Below, in pieces: positions 32,238 to 39,884 of a DNA stretch of 40,762 bases. The first letter of the stretch is position 1. Every line of letters begins with the position of its first letter. The notes under the pieces are model-generated. The model saw only the letters and a program-made list of their open reading frames with translations, searched no databases and was not told where the DNA came from. Origin of the DNA: JBFWYO01 sp050186335 (GTDB lineage: Bacteria; Pseudomonadota; Alphaproteobacteria; Bin65); contig JBFWYO010000043.1 in the NCBI GenBank assembly GCA_050186335.1, positions 1-40,762 of the forward strand. Reading direction: 5' to 3'. The position numbers and the translations under genes were made by a program.

Positions 32238-33782
32238 ATGGCGCCCGACACTCACCAGGACGATGTCATCGCCTTCCTCGCTCGCCCCGAAACCCATGGC
32301 GGAGGCGGGGCGGTCGTGCGCATCGACACGCACATTTCGACGGTCTTTCTTGTCGGCGACCGCGCCTACAAGCTGAAACGCGCGATCAAGTTTCCGTACC
32401 TCGATTTCTCGACCGCCGAGCAGCGGCGCACAGCATGTGAGCGCGAAGTTGTCGTCAACCGGCGCACGGCGCCCAAAATCTACCTGGGCGTGGTGCCGGT
32501 GGTGCGTCGCGCCGACGGCGCGTTGAGCCTCGGGGGGGCGGGGGAGGCGGTCGATTACGTGGTCGAAATGCGCCGCTTCGACGACACCATGCTGCTGAGT
32601 CGGCTGGCCGAGCGCGGCGAGCTTAGTGCCGACATCGCCGAGGCGGCGGCCGAGGCGGTCGCTGTGTTTCACCGGATCGCCGAACCGACGCCGGATTTCG
32701 GCGGCGCCGCCGGCTTGCGCGCGACGATCGAAGGCAACGGCGCGTCGTTCGCCGCGCTTAGTCCCGGCATACTCGATGCCGACCGGATTGCCGCCATTCA
32801 GCGCGCGTGCCTCGACCGGGTCGGCCGACTCGACGCGTTGCTGGATCGCCGGCGGCAGGCCGGTTTGGTCCGCCACTGTCACGGCGATCTGCACCTGGCC
32901 AACATCTGCCTGATCGACGGAAAACCGACGCTGTTCGATGCCATCGAGTTCAGCGACGCGCTGGCCAATATCGACATTCTCTACGACTTCGCCTTCTTCC
33001 TGATGGACATGGCGATGCGCGGTCTGCCGCGTCAGTCCAATGCCGCCTTCAACCGCTATCTCGAGATCGACGAGGATTTCGAAGGACTCGCGGCCCTGCC
33101 GTTATTTCTGGCCACGCGGGCGGCGATCCGAGCGCATGTCGCGGCGGCGGCGGCCGAACGCGACGGCGCCGCCACGAGCCGCGTGCAAGCGCGGGACTAC
33201 CTAGCATTTGGCCTCGCACTGCTGGAGGCCCGGCCGCCGGTGATGATGGCGGTCGGCGGCCTGTCCGGGACCGGCAAGAGCACGGTTGCGCGCGCCCTGG
33301 CGCCCAGGGTCGGCGCGTCCCCGGGTGCGGTCATCCTGCGCAGCGACGTGCTGCGCAAGCGTCTGGCCGGGGCGCCGCCGCTGGCGCGGCTGAGCGCGGA
33401 TCGCTATACGCCCGAGCGGTCGCGCGAGGTCTATGCCGGGCTTGCCGCGCGCGCCCGCCGCGTGCTGGCGGCCGGCCACGCCGTCATCGTCGATGCGGTC
33501 TCGGCGCGGCCGGACGAACGCGCGCTGCTGGAATCGGTGGCCGCCGAGGCGGGGGTGAAGTTCGTCGGCCTGTGGCTCGAAGCCCCGACGGACGTGCTGC
33601 GCGCACGCGTTTCGGCGCGGCGCGGCGACGCTTCGGACGCGACGCCGGAAGTCGTCGACCGGCAAGTCTTGTATCGCCTGGGTGAAATGGAATGGCGGCG
33701 GCTGGACGCGCGCCTGCCGATCGACCGGCTTGCGGCGCTCGCCGTCCAGGCCATCGGCGGAAGCGATACGCCGTCCGATTGA
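32238..33782 (+). CDS. Fused APH-like kinase and P-loop (zeta-toxin-like) kinase
   Basis: A 514-residue two-domain protein. The N-terminal ~330 residues are of the aminoglycoside-phosphotransferase/choline-kinase fold (COG2187 type): VFLVGDRAYKLKRAIKF with the ATP-binding lysine, and HGDLHLANIC (215-224) with the catalytic loop H-x-D-x4-N, followed by FDAIEFSD. The C-terminal ~180 residues are a P-loop kinase (COG0645 type) with GGLSGTGKST (340-349), RSDVLRKRL and VIVDAVSARPDER. This fusion is known in many proteobacteria but its substrate is not. ATG at 32238 fits the family N-terminus; ATG 32199 is an alternative. Neither has a clear ribosome binding site. Confidence 0.88.
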   Translation: MAPDTHQDDVIAFLARPETHGGGGAVVRIDTHISTVFLVGDRAYKLKRAIKFPYLDFSTAEQRRTACEREVVVNRRTAPKIYLGVVPVVRRADGALSLGGAGEAVDYVVEMRRFDDTMLLSRLAERGELSADIAEAAAEAVAVFHRIAEPTPDFGGAAGLRATIEGNGASFAALSPGILDADRIAAIQRACLDRVGRLDALLDRRRQAGLVRHCHGDLHLANICLIDGKPTLFDAIEFSDALANIDILYDFAFFLMDMAMRGLPRQSNAAFNRYLEIDEDFEGLAALPLFLATRAAIRAHVAAAAAERDGAATSRVQARDYLAFGLALLEARPPVMMAVGGLSGTGKSTVARALAPRVGASPGAVILRSDVLRKRLAGAPPLARLSADRYTPERSREVYAGLAARARRVLAAGHAVIVDAVSARPDERALLESVAAEAGVKFVGLWLEAPTDVLRARVSARRGDASDATPEVVDRQVLYRLGEMEWRRLDARLPIDRLAALAVQAIGGSDTPSD

Positions 33783-33846
33783 TGCGGATCAATGTGGTTG
33801 CGCCCACTCGCGCGCATCTTGAAAAAACAGGATGGAGCGGGTTCAC

Positions 33847-34134
33847 ATGCTGACATTTCAGGACTGTCTCGCCTTTTGCGAGCTGAACGAGGGCGAAATC
33901 AAGGCCATTGCGCTACACGAACACATTCCGCAAATTGTCGCCGCCGAGATGGGCTGCTACCTGCTTCATACGCCCGACGGCGTGCCCGCGATCCGCCGCA
34001 TGATACTCGACGACATTCATCGCGCGCGTAACGCGGGCGACCATGCAAAGCGCCAAAAGCTTCTGCTGGTGTTGAAGCATTTCGTCGAATCGCATCCGCA
34101 GCGCAAGTCGAGCAAGCCTCGCCGCGCTAGCTAA
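33847..34134 (+). CDS. Small conserved protein of unknown function
   Basis: A 95-residue soluble protein, acidic at the start (MLTFQDCLAFCELNEGEIKA) and strongly basic at the end (QRKSSKPRRAS). The middle (HEHIPQIVAAEMGCYLL and PAIRRMILDDIHRARNAGD) is predicted helical. I chose ATG at 33847 because GGAGCGG lies about 6 nt upstream; the ATG at 33832 has poorer spacing. The sequence resembles small unnamed alphaproteobacterial proteins I have seen, but I can give no function. It begins 64 nt after the fused kinase and 15 nt before the next gene, with which it likely shares a transcript. Confidence 0.7.
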   Translation: MLTFQDCLAFCELNEGEIKAIALHEHIPQIVAAEMGCYLLHTPDGVPAIRRMILDDIHRARNAGDHAKRQKLLLVLKHFVESHPQRKSSKPRRAS

Positions 34135-34149
34135 CCGAAGGGAAACGCC

Positions 34150-34530
34150 ATGACGTTGAAACTGATCCGCCTGGAGTTGGCACGAACCAAAGAGTTCCCG
34201 GAGGGCAGCGCGCGGCATGGGTATGAGTTCACCGCGCCGCTGGACGCAAAGGGCCAGCTTGACCAGGCGGAGTGGAAGAAATTCCACCAGGCCTGCACGG
34301 TCCGCCGCTTCTGGCCCGGCGAGGACGACCAGCAGGGCACGCTGATCCACCGTAAGGACGGCAAGTGGGCCTTCTCCTACGAGAAGGGCGATGACGACGA
34401 CGAGCCGATCTTCAAGTTCGACCGGCACCAGTTTGTCGTCGGCGAGTATGTCTCCGTGACCGAGCACGACGGCAAGACCTACCCGTTCAAGGTCGCCGGA
34501 CTGCGCACGCCGCCCGGCCTGCAAAAATGA
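34150..34530 (+). CDS. Conserved hypothetical protein
   Basis: A 126-residue soluble protein with no signal peptide or membrane segment. It reads as conserved: LIRLELARTKEFPEGSARHG, YEFTAPLDAKGQLD, RRFWPGEDDQQGTLIHRKDG, WAFSYEKGDDDDEPIFKFD, and a C-terminal HQFVVGEYVSVTEHDGKTYP beta segment. Similar proteins occur widely in alphaproteobacteria without a known role, as far as I recall. AAGGGAA about 7 nt before ATG 34150 is a good ribosome binding site. The pair 33847-34134 and 34150-34530 form a small two-gene unit between the fused kinase and an SDR. Confidence 0.8.
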   Translation: MTLKLIRLELARTKEFPEGSARHGYEFTAPLDAKGQLDQAEWKKFHQACTVRRFWPGEDDQQGTLIHRKDGKWAFSYEKGDDDDEPIFKFDRHQFVVGEYVSVTEHDGKTYPFKVAGLRTPPGLQK

Positions 34531-34565
34531 GCCTCCGGCACCTGCCTCTGCGCGCGGTCATTCGC

Positions 34566-34571
34566 TAAGCT
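34566..34571 (+). promoter_or_regulatory. Possible leaderless -10 element of the SDR gene
   Basis: TAAGCT ends exactly 6 nt before ATG 34578, with no ribosome binding site between. CTGCCT (34542-34547) is a possible -35 at 18 nt. Only the spacing makes this notable. Confidence 0.28.
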
Positions 34572-34577
34572 GGGCAC

Positions 34578-35318
34578 ATGGCGGACGGCAAACCGACACT
34601 GATCCTGACCGGCGCCAGCCGCGGCATCGGCCACGCGACGGTAAAACGCTTCTCGCAGGAGGGGTGGCGCATCATCACGTGTTCGCGCGATGCCGTGCCC
34701 GAGGAATGCAAGCGCGATCCGAACTGGTCGGATCATTTCACCGTCGATCTGGCGCATCCTGCCGAGGTCGAGCGGTTTGTCGCCGACGTCGGCGCCTTGT
34801 TGCAGGACGCGCCGCTGCATGCGCTGGTCAACAATGCCGGCGTTTCGCCCAAGGCGCCGTTCAAGGAGCGTCTCGGCGTGCTCAATGCCGACCTCGATTT
34901 GTGGCGCCAGGTGTTCGAACTCAATCTGTTCGCGCCGCTGGCGCTCGCGCGCGGGTTCGCCGGCCAGTTGCACAAAGGCAAGGGCGCCATCGTCAACATC
35001 ACGTCGATCGCGGGCCACGCCGTGCACCCGTTCGCGGGCTCCGCCTACAGCACATCGAAGTCGGCGCTGTCCGGGTTGACGCGCGAGATGGCCGTCGAAT
35101 TCGCCCAGCTTGGCGTGCGGGTCAACGCCGTGGCGCCGGGCGAAATCGAAACCGCGATGCTGGCGCCCGAATACGAGCAGCTGGTGCCGCGCATACCGCT
35201 GCATCGCCTCGGTACGCCCGACGAAGTCGCGTCGGTCGTATACCGGCTGTGCGGCGCGGATTTCGGTTACGTCACCGGCGCCGAAATCTTCATCACCGGT
35301 GGCCAGCATCTGTTCTGA
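34578..35318 (+). CDS. Short-chain dehydrogenase/reductase
   Basis: A 246-residue classical SDR that uses NAD(P)H to oxidise or reduce an alcohol/ketone. The cofactor motif TGASRGIGHAT is at 12-22, NNAGVSP follows strand 4, the catalytic Ser is in NITSIAGHAVHPF, and the catalytic pair is YSTSK. The end of the chain, VTGAEIFITGGQHLF, is the usual SDR C-terminus. The substrate cannot be told from sequence. It stands alone, 47 nt after the hypothetical gene at 34150. Confidence 0.9.
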   Translation: MADGKPTLILTGASRGIGHATVKRFSQEGWRIITCSRDAVPEECKRDPNWSDHFTVDLAHPAEVERFVADVGALLQDAPLHALVNNAGVSPKAPFKERLGVLNADLDLWRQVFELNLFAPLALARGFAGQLHKGKGAIVNITSIAGHAVHPFAGSAYSTSKSALSGLTREMAVEFAQLGVRVNAVAPGEIETAMLAPEYEQLVPRIPLHRLGTPDEVASVVYRLCGADFGYVTGAEIFITGGQHLF

Positions 35319-35421
35319 AGCGGACCTAGCTCGGAATCCGGGCAATCCGCGAGCGCTCGGCTTGCCGTCGTTCCGGCGCTTCGCCATACTGCCGCCATCC
35401 GACATCTGCTGGAGAATGCCC

Positions 35422-36519
35422 GTGCTGAACAGGTTTGCCCGACTCGTCGCCGTCGTTTCCGTCGCCATCGCCGCATGCGGCACCGCGCAAGCCGAAACCA
35501 AGGGTTACCGGATCATCTCGGTCGGCGACATCATGATGGGCAGCAACTATCCGACGCCGGTGATGGATCCCAAGCTGACCAAAGGCGCCGATATCGGGGC
35601 GATCATCGGTGCGCCGCTGCTGCGGGTGTTGCGCAGCGGCGACATCATCTTCGGCAACATGGAAGGCGCCTTGTTCGACGGCGGCAACCAGCCGGACATG
35701 AAGGTCTGCCGCAATCCGACGACCTGTTACGTGTTCAAGAGTCCCGAATGGCACGCCGATATTCTCAAGGATATCGGCTTTCACCTGATGTCGGTCGCCA
35801 ACAACCACAGCGGCGATTTCGGCAATGCCGGCCGCGTGGCGACGATCAAGGCGCTGCAGGCGCGCGGCATCGGGGTGGGTGGGTCCGAAGTGCCTTCCGG
35901 CCGCACGGCCACGCTGATCCTCAAGGACGGCACCAAGGTCGGCTTCGTCGGCTTCTCCGCGGTGCCCAACACGCTGCCGCTCAACAACCACGATCGCGCG
36001 GCGAAGATCGTCGCCAACCTGAAGAAGACCCACGACATCGTCATCGTCACGCATCACGGCGGCGGCGAAGGCGCGAACGCCACGCGCGTACCGCGCCAGA
36101 CCGAGATGTTCCTCGGCGAGAACCGCGGCGACGTGTATGCGTTTTCGCGCCGCATGATCGACGCCGGAGCCTCGACCGTCATCGGCCAGGGCCCGCACGT
36201 GCCGCGCGCGGTCGATATGTATAAGGGCCGCTTTATCGCCTACAGCCTCGGCAATTTTTGGACCTACGGGCGCTTCAACCTGCACGGCAACCAAGGCATG
36301 GCGCCGGTGCTCGATCTGGTCGTCGCCAAGAGCGGCGCCGTGCTGTCGGCCAAGATTCACAGCGCCAAGCAAAACTATCCGGGCACGCCGACGCTGGATC
36401 CAACCCATGCCGCCGCGCGCCTCATGGCGCAATTGACGATGCAGGACGCGCCGGAGGCGAAATTGGTCATATCGCCCGACGGCACCATCACCGGCCCGGG
36501 CATCGGCGCCAAAAAGTAA
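35422..36519 (+). CDS. CapA-family (PGA_cap-type metallophosphatase fold) exported protein
   Basis: A 365-residue exported protein of the CapA/PgsA family, named for poly-gamma-glutamate capsule synthesis and related to metallophosphatases. The first ~24 residues are a signal peptide (core ARLVAVVSVAIAA, then AQA). The mature protein has the family blocks SVGDIMMGSNYP, GNMEGALF, VANNHSGDFG, VTHHGGGEG, VIGQGPHVPRAVDMY and SLGNFW, which carry the presumed metal-binding Asp, Asn and His. I prefer GTG at 35422 to ATG at 35416 because GGAG (35411-35414) is 7 nt from the GTG but 1 nt from the ATG. No other capsule genes are nearby, so a capsule role is doubtful. Confidence 0.87.
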   Translation: MLNRFARLVAVVSVAIAACGTAQAETKGYRIISVGDIMMGSNYPTPVMDPKLTKGADIGAIIGAPLLRVLRSGDIIFGNMEGALFDGGNQPDMKVCRNPTTCYVFKSPEWHADILKDIGFHLMSVANNHSGDFGNAGRVATIKALQARGIGVGGSEVPSGRTATLILKDGTKVGFVGFSAVPNTLPLNNHDRAAKIVANLKKTHDIVIVTHHGGGEGANATRVPRQTEMFLGENRGDVYAFSRRMIDAGASTVIGQGPHVPRAVDMYKGRFIAYSLGNFWTYGRFNLHGNQGMAPVLDLVVAKSGAVLSAKIHSAKQNYPGTPTLDPTHAAARLMAQLTMQDAPEAKLVISPDGTITGPGIGAKK

Positions 36520-36634
36520 CACCGCGACGCCGACTTCGGCACGGCGGACGTGCGCACGGAAGCGCGGCCCGACAAAAGCTCGCCCAAGGTTGCGGCGGTA
36601 TTTCCGCGCCTAATGCCTCGTCCGCCGAACGTCC

Positions 36635-36650
36635 GCGGCACGCGTGCCGC
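36635..36650. repeat. Perfect 16-bp palindrome in the gap after the CapA-like gene
   Basis: GCGGCACGCGTGCCGC reads the same on both strands. It lies 115 nt after the CapA-like stop codon and about 106 nt before the metal-sensor promoter. No U-tract follows. It could be a protein-binding site or part of a weak hairpin. Confidence 0.4.
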
Positions 36651-36755
36651 ATCTCGGGATCCGGTCCCGCGCACCTGATCGTGCGCATTTCCGCGCGGCG
36701 ACCATCCGAAACGCCGACCGCCGAGCCGGTCCTGTCGTATGCTCCGGATGCCCTA

Positions 36756-36789
36756 TTGACATATATATGAATAGATGTTCATATGTATG
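36756..36789 (+). promoter_or_regulatory. Promoter and ArsR/SmtB-type operator of the metal-sensor gene
   Basis: TTGACA (36756-36761) is a perfect -35, with TCATAT (36779-36784) 17 nt downstream as a partial -10. Between and across them is a 30-bp dyad (36760-36789): two 14-nt arms around a GA centre, matching at 12 of 14 positions. Its core ATATGAATA-GA-TGTTCATAT has the TGAA...TTCA form of SmtB/CzrA-type 12-2-12 operators. A repressor bound here would block RNA polymerase, so the gene is probably autoregulated. The site lies in a sudden AT-rich patch. Confidence 0.82.
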
Positions 36790-36811
36790 TAGAAAACCAG
36801 GGAAGCGTGTT

Positions 36812-37135
36812 GTGCGAACCAAGGCGGCACCGTTGAGCGACGACCGCGCAGCCGAATTGGCGGACCTGTTCCGTCTGCTGGGCGACGCGAGCCGACTCAA
36901 GATCGTCCTGGCCTGCCTGACGCGCCCGCGGGCGGTCGGAGACATCGCCGAACGCCTGGCGCTGAGCCCGTCCCTGGTCAGCCATCACTTGCGCCTGTTG
37001 CGCGCCGCGCGCATCCTGCGCGGGGAGCGGCGCGGCAAGCAGGTGTTCTACCGTGCCGAGGATGCGCATATCAGCCGCGTCATCGCGGACATGCTCGCGC
37101 ACGTCGCCGAGCCATCCCATTCCAGAGGCCGCTAG
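36812..37135 (+). CDS. ArsR/SmtB-family metal-responsive repressor
   Basis: A 107-residue winged-helix repressor that leaves DNA when it binds metal. The recognition region is at 41-69 (AVGDIAERLALSPSLVSHHLRLLRAARIL) and the wing is GERRGKQVFYR. The alpha-3 ELCVC-type site of ArsR/CadC is absent. Instead the C-terminal helix has Asp84, His86, His97 and Glu100, the D-x-H...H-x2-E/H alpha-5 site of zinc sensors SmtB and CzrA. I chose GTG at 36812: AGGGAAG lies 7 nt upstream, and the ATG at 36767 falls inside the operator. The CDF transporter gene starts 10 nt after its stop, so both share the promoter. Confidence 0.92.
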   Translation: MRTKAAPLSDDRAAELADLFRLLGDASRLKIVLACLTRPRAVGDIAERLALSPSLVSHHLRLLRAARILRGERRGKQVFYRAEDAHISRVIADMLAHVAEPSHSRGR

Positions 37136-37145
37136 CGAGCCGATC

Positions 37146-37787
37146 ATGAGCGCGCATTGCCGACATCACGCAGCCGAACCCCCAACCGGCGACACCGCTT
37201 ATCGCCGCGTCCTGTGGATCGCCCTGATCGTCAATGCGGCCATGTTCGCAGTCGAACTGATCGGCGGCATGGCCGCCGCATCGGTGGCACTGCAGGCGGA
37301 CGCGGTGGATTTTTTCGCCGACGCGGCGAACTATGGTGTCAGCCTGTTCGTGCTCGGCATGAGTCTGCGCGCGCGGGCCTTGGCGGCCTTCGTCAAGGGA
37401 TTGGCAATGGGTGCGTTCGGCTTGTTCGTAGCCGGCAACGCGGTGCTCCACGCCATGGCCGGGCGCTTGCCCGACGCGACGCCGATGGGCGTGATCGGCG
37501 CACTGGCGCTGGCAGCGAACGTCGGCATGGCGGTGCTGCTGTTCCGCCATCGCGACGGCGACGCCAACCGGCAATCGGTCTGGCTCTGCACGCGCAACGA
37601 CGCGATCGGCAATGTGGCCGTGTTGGTTGCCGCCAGCGGCGTGTTCGCGACCGGCACCGGCTGGCCGGATTATGCCGTGGCCGCGGTCATGGCCGGCCTC
37701 GCCATCGTTGCCGGCACGCAGGTGATGCTCCGCGCGACCGCGGAACTGCGCCGGGAAAAATCGCCGTCCCGCGTCGCGGCCGAGTAG
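37146..37787 (+). CDS. Short atypical CDF-type cation transporter
   Basis: A 213-residue membrane protein with about six helices and no cytoplasmic C-terminal domain, related to cation diffusion facilitators. The N-terminus is His/Cys-rich (MSAHCRHHAAE). Helix 2 has Asp52, Asp55 and Asp59 (ADAVDFFADAANYGVSL), matching the D-x3-D half of the metal site. In helix 5 the usual H-x3-D is replaced by C-x3-D (Cys148, Asp152 in LCTRNDAIGN). It follows the SmtB-like repressor by 10 nt under the same operator, which points to export of the sensed metal, probably Zn2+ (or Cd2+/Co2+). The longer frame to 37053 only reads through the repressor gene. Confidence 0.87.
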   Translation: MSAHCRHHAAEPPTGDTAYRRVLWIALIVNAAMFAVELIGGMAAASVALQADAVDFFADAANYGVSLFVLGMSLRARALAAFVKGLAMGAFGLFVAGNAVLHAMAGRLPDATPMGVIGALALAANVGMAVLLFRHRDGDANRQSVWLCTRNDAIGNVAVLVAASGVFATGTGWPDYAVAAVMAGLAIVAGTQVMLRATAELRREKSPSRVAAE

Positions 37788-37873
37788 CTGCGCGCGGATC
37801 CCCATGGACACAGCGATCGCGTTGTTTGACTAAGTGAATCGGCGGCGCAATCGATGGGTGACGGATACGTGCT

Positions 37874-39487
37874 TCAGCACGCCCGCCCGTTGATCGGATC
37901 GGTCGCATCGTCGGAACATGGGCTGGCGGCGATGCTGACGGTCGGCGGCAGGATTTTCAACTGCAGCCCGGCGATCTTGTCCTTGTCGCCGTTGACCAGT
38001 GCAACGTAGGCGTCGTCCAGACGCTTTTTCGCGATCACGAAACGCTCGAGATCCTTGCCGGCGAGCTTCTGCCCCGTCGGCAGTTTCAACGACATGGGAT
38101 TGATCTGATTCTTGCGAAACATCACTTCGTAATGCAGATGCGGTCCGGTCGACATGCCGGTCGTGCCGACATAGCCGATAATCTGTCCCTGCTTTACTCG
38201 CTTGCCGGAAAACAGGCCCGGCGCGATCCGCGACATGTGCGCGTAGCCGGTGGAATACTCCGAATTGTGCTTGAGCTGCACATAATTGCCATAGCCGCCA
38301 TAGGGCCCGGCCTTTTCGATCGACCCGTCGCCGGCGGCGTAGATCGGCGTGCCTTGCGGGGCGGCGAAATCGACGCCGCGATGCAGTTTCGTGTAGCCGA
38401 GGATCGGATGCTGGCGCAGGCCGAAACCGGAGGTCAGCCGCGCGCCGTCGATCGGCGTGCGCAACAAGGCCTTCTTGACGCTTTCACCGCGCTCGTTGAA
38501 ATAGTCGGTCGATCCGTCCTTTGGCGTGAAGCGGTAGAGCGGCATCGATTTACCCTGCAAAGTCAATGAGGTAAACAATACCTCGCCGAACCGCACGACC
38601 TGCCCTTTCTCGTCGCGCGACGTCTCATACAGCATCTGGAAACCGTCCTTCGGCTGGATGTCGCGCTGGAAATCGACGTCATAGCTGTACAGATGAATGA
38701 GCTGGATCATGATCGACGCGGGCACGCCCGCGGCGAGCCCGGCCTGGAACAGGCTGGTGTCGACCTCGCCGGTGCCATGGGTCAGTTCGGTGTCGATCTT
38801 TTTCTTCACTTCGCTGCCGACGAAATCGCCGGCGCGTTGGCGCTGCACGAATACGGTGCGATCGAACGCCGAATCGAACTTGATGCCGAGAAACCGGCCT
38901 TGGTCGCTGCCGAGCACGCCGAACGTCACGGCCATCTTCTGGCCTTCGCGCAATTTGCGCGCGTCGAACACGCCGCTGATGGCGGTAATCGCCGACTGCG
39001 CCTCGTCGCGCTCGACGCCGGCGCGCGTGAGCAGCGACTGAAGCGTCTCGCCGCGCTGCACGCGGACGATGCGATCGGCCGTGCGCGGCGCCATGGCGTA
39101 CTCGAAGTCGCCCAGCGAATGCAGAATTGACGGCGCGAGCTTGATCTCGGGCAGCGCGTTCTCGGACTTCACGTCGACTGGCGGATCCAGTGTCGTGCGG
39201 GCGGGCGCCGGCGCATTGACGCCGGTGGCGAGAAAGGCGCCGCCGGCAGCGAAGGCAAACAACAGCGCGGACATCGCGGCCGTGCGCATTCGTTCGCCCG
39301 GTCGCAGGCGTTTCGTTTTTTCACGGGCCGGCGTGGCGACGGTGGGAGAAATCGGAGCGGCGGGTGACGGCGCCGGGCGCTTCGGGCGGCGATGCGCGGC
39401 ATCGGAAAATTCATTATCGGCGCTGCTTTGCGCGGGCGCATCTCGACCGACAAGGCTGAATCGTTGCGTCTTGTCGTACTCGCCCAT
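37874..39487 (-). CDS. Membrane-anchored M23 family endopeptidase
   Basis: A 537-residue cell-wall hydrolase that probably cuts peptide cross-links in peptidoglycan. The first ~65 residues are cytoplasmic, basic and Pro-rich; a membrane anchor follows at about 71-90. A LysM/OapA-like segment (VRVQRGETLQSLLTRAGV) is at 141-158. The catalytic LytM domain has Zn ligands His369 and Asp373 (HRGVDFAAP) and His452 (GPHLHYEV), with catalytic His417 (YAHMS), so it should be active. MepM-like layout. ATG at 39487, with GGGG 5-8 nt upstream, is preferred to the longer frame to 39532. It ends convergent with the CDF gene and is divergent from the rRNA operon. Confidence 0.93.
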   Translation of the reverse strand: MGEYDKTQRFSLVGRDAPAQSSADNEFSDAAHRRPKRPAPSPAAPISPTVATPAREKTKRLRPGERMRTAAMSALLFAFAAGGAFLATGVNAPAPARTTLDPPVDVKSENALPEIKLAPSILHSLGDFEYAMAPRTADRIVRVQRGETLQSLLTRAGVERDEAQSAITAISGVFDARKLREGQKMAVTFGVLGSDQGRFLGIKFDSAFDRTVFVQRQRAGDFVGSEVKKKIDTELTHGTGEVDTSLFQAGLAAGVPASIMIQLIHLYSYDVDFQRDIQPKDGFQMLYETSRDEKGQVVRFGEVLFTSLTLQGKSMPLYRFTPKDGSTDYFNERGESVKKALLRTPIDGARLTSGFGLRQHPILGYTKLHRGVDFAAPQGTPIYAAGDGSIEKAGPYGGYGNYVQLKHNSEYSTGYAHMSRIAPGLFSGKRVKQGQIIGYVGTTGMSTGPHLHYEVMFRKNQINPMSLKLPTGQKLAGKDLERFVIAKKRLDDAYVALVNGDKDKIAGLQLKILPPTVSIAASPCSDDATDPINGRAC

Positions 39488-39829
39488 ACTGCCCCGCCTC
39501 AAGAAACCGCCGCGCGATCGGGCGGCGGCCAAAATCCGCCCCGGTCCCGGCCCTTTTTACCGGCAAGGGCCAATTCCGCAAAGCAGAATCATGTAAAGTC
39601 CATTAAACCGCGCGCGCTACGTTCATCCGGTGCATTCCAATCGTGAAACGATACGATCGGCGCGACACGGTATTTCCCGATTAAACGCATTATTAGGCAA
39701 TCTCCTTTGCAAATCCTGAACGGCACGGCGGTTTTTACTGGTCGCGGCGGCCGATTTACTGGCGAGCCGCGCCGTGGACCGGTCTCAATCCCCGCAGCCT
39801 CCTATAACTCTTTGTAATAAAAAGTTATT

Positions 39830-39857
39830 TTGACTTATCCACATAAATTCGCAAGAT
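39830..39857 (+). promoter_or_regulatory. Possible upstream rRNA promoter (P1) with A/T-rich UP-like tract
   Basis: TTGACT (39830-39835) follows an A/T-rich tract (GTAATAAAAAGTTATT) like an UP element. The best -10 at 16 nt is CAAGAT (39852-39857), a weak match. The spacer contains the DnaA box. Confidence 0.35.
39835..39843 (+). promoter_or_regulatory. Exact DnaA box TTATCCACA
   Basis: A full match to the DnaA box TTATNCACA, within an AT-rich tract, 41 nt upstream of the P2 -35. Only one was found in this gap, so it is a regulatory candidate and not evidence for a replication origin. Confidence 0.6.
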
Positions 39858-39884
39858 TTCAGCCGAATTCCGTCAAAAATTCGT

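Noticed and set aside
36767..36811. ATG at 36767 as start of the metal sensor
   Set aside because: It lies inside the operator and upstream of the likely transcription start; GTG 36812 has a proper ribosome binding site and matches the family length.
39835..39843. A replication origin near the rRNA operon
   Set aside because: Only one DnaA box was found, with no cluster, no iterons and no dnaA, parAB or hemE-type neighbours. It is kept as a regulatory candidate only.
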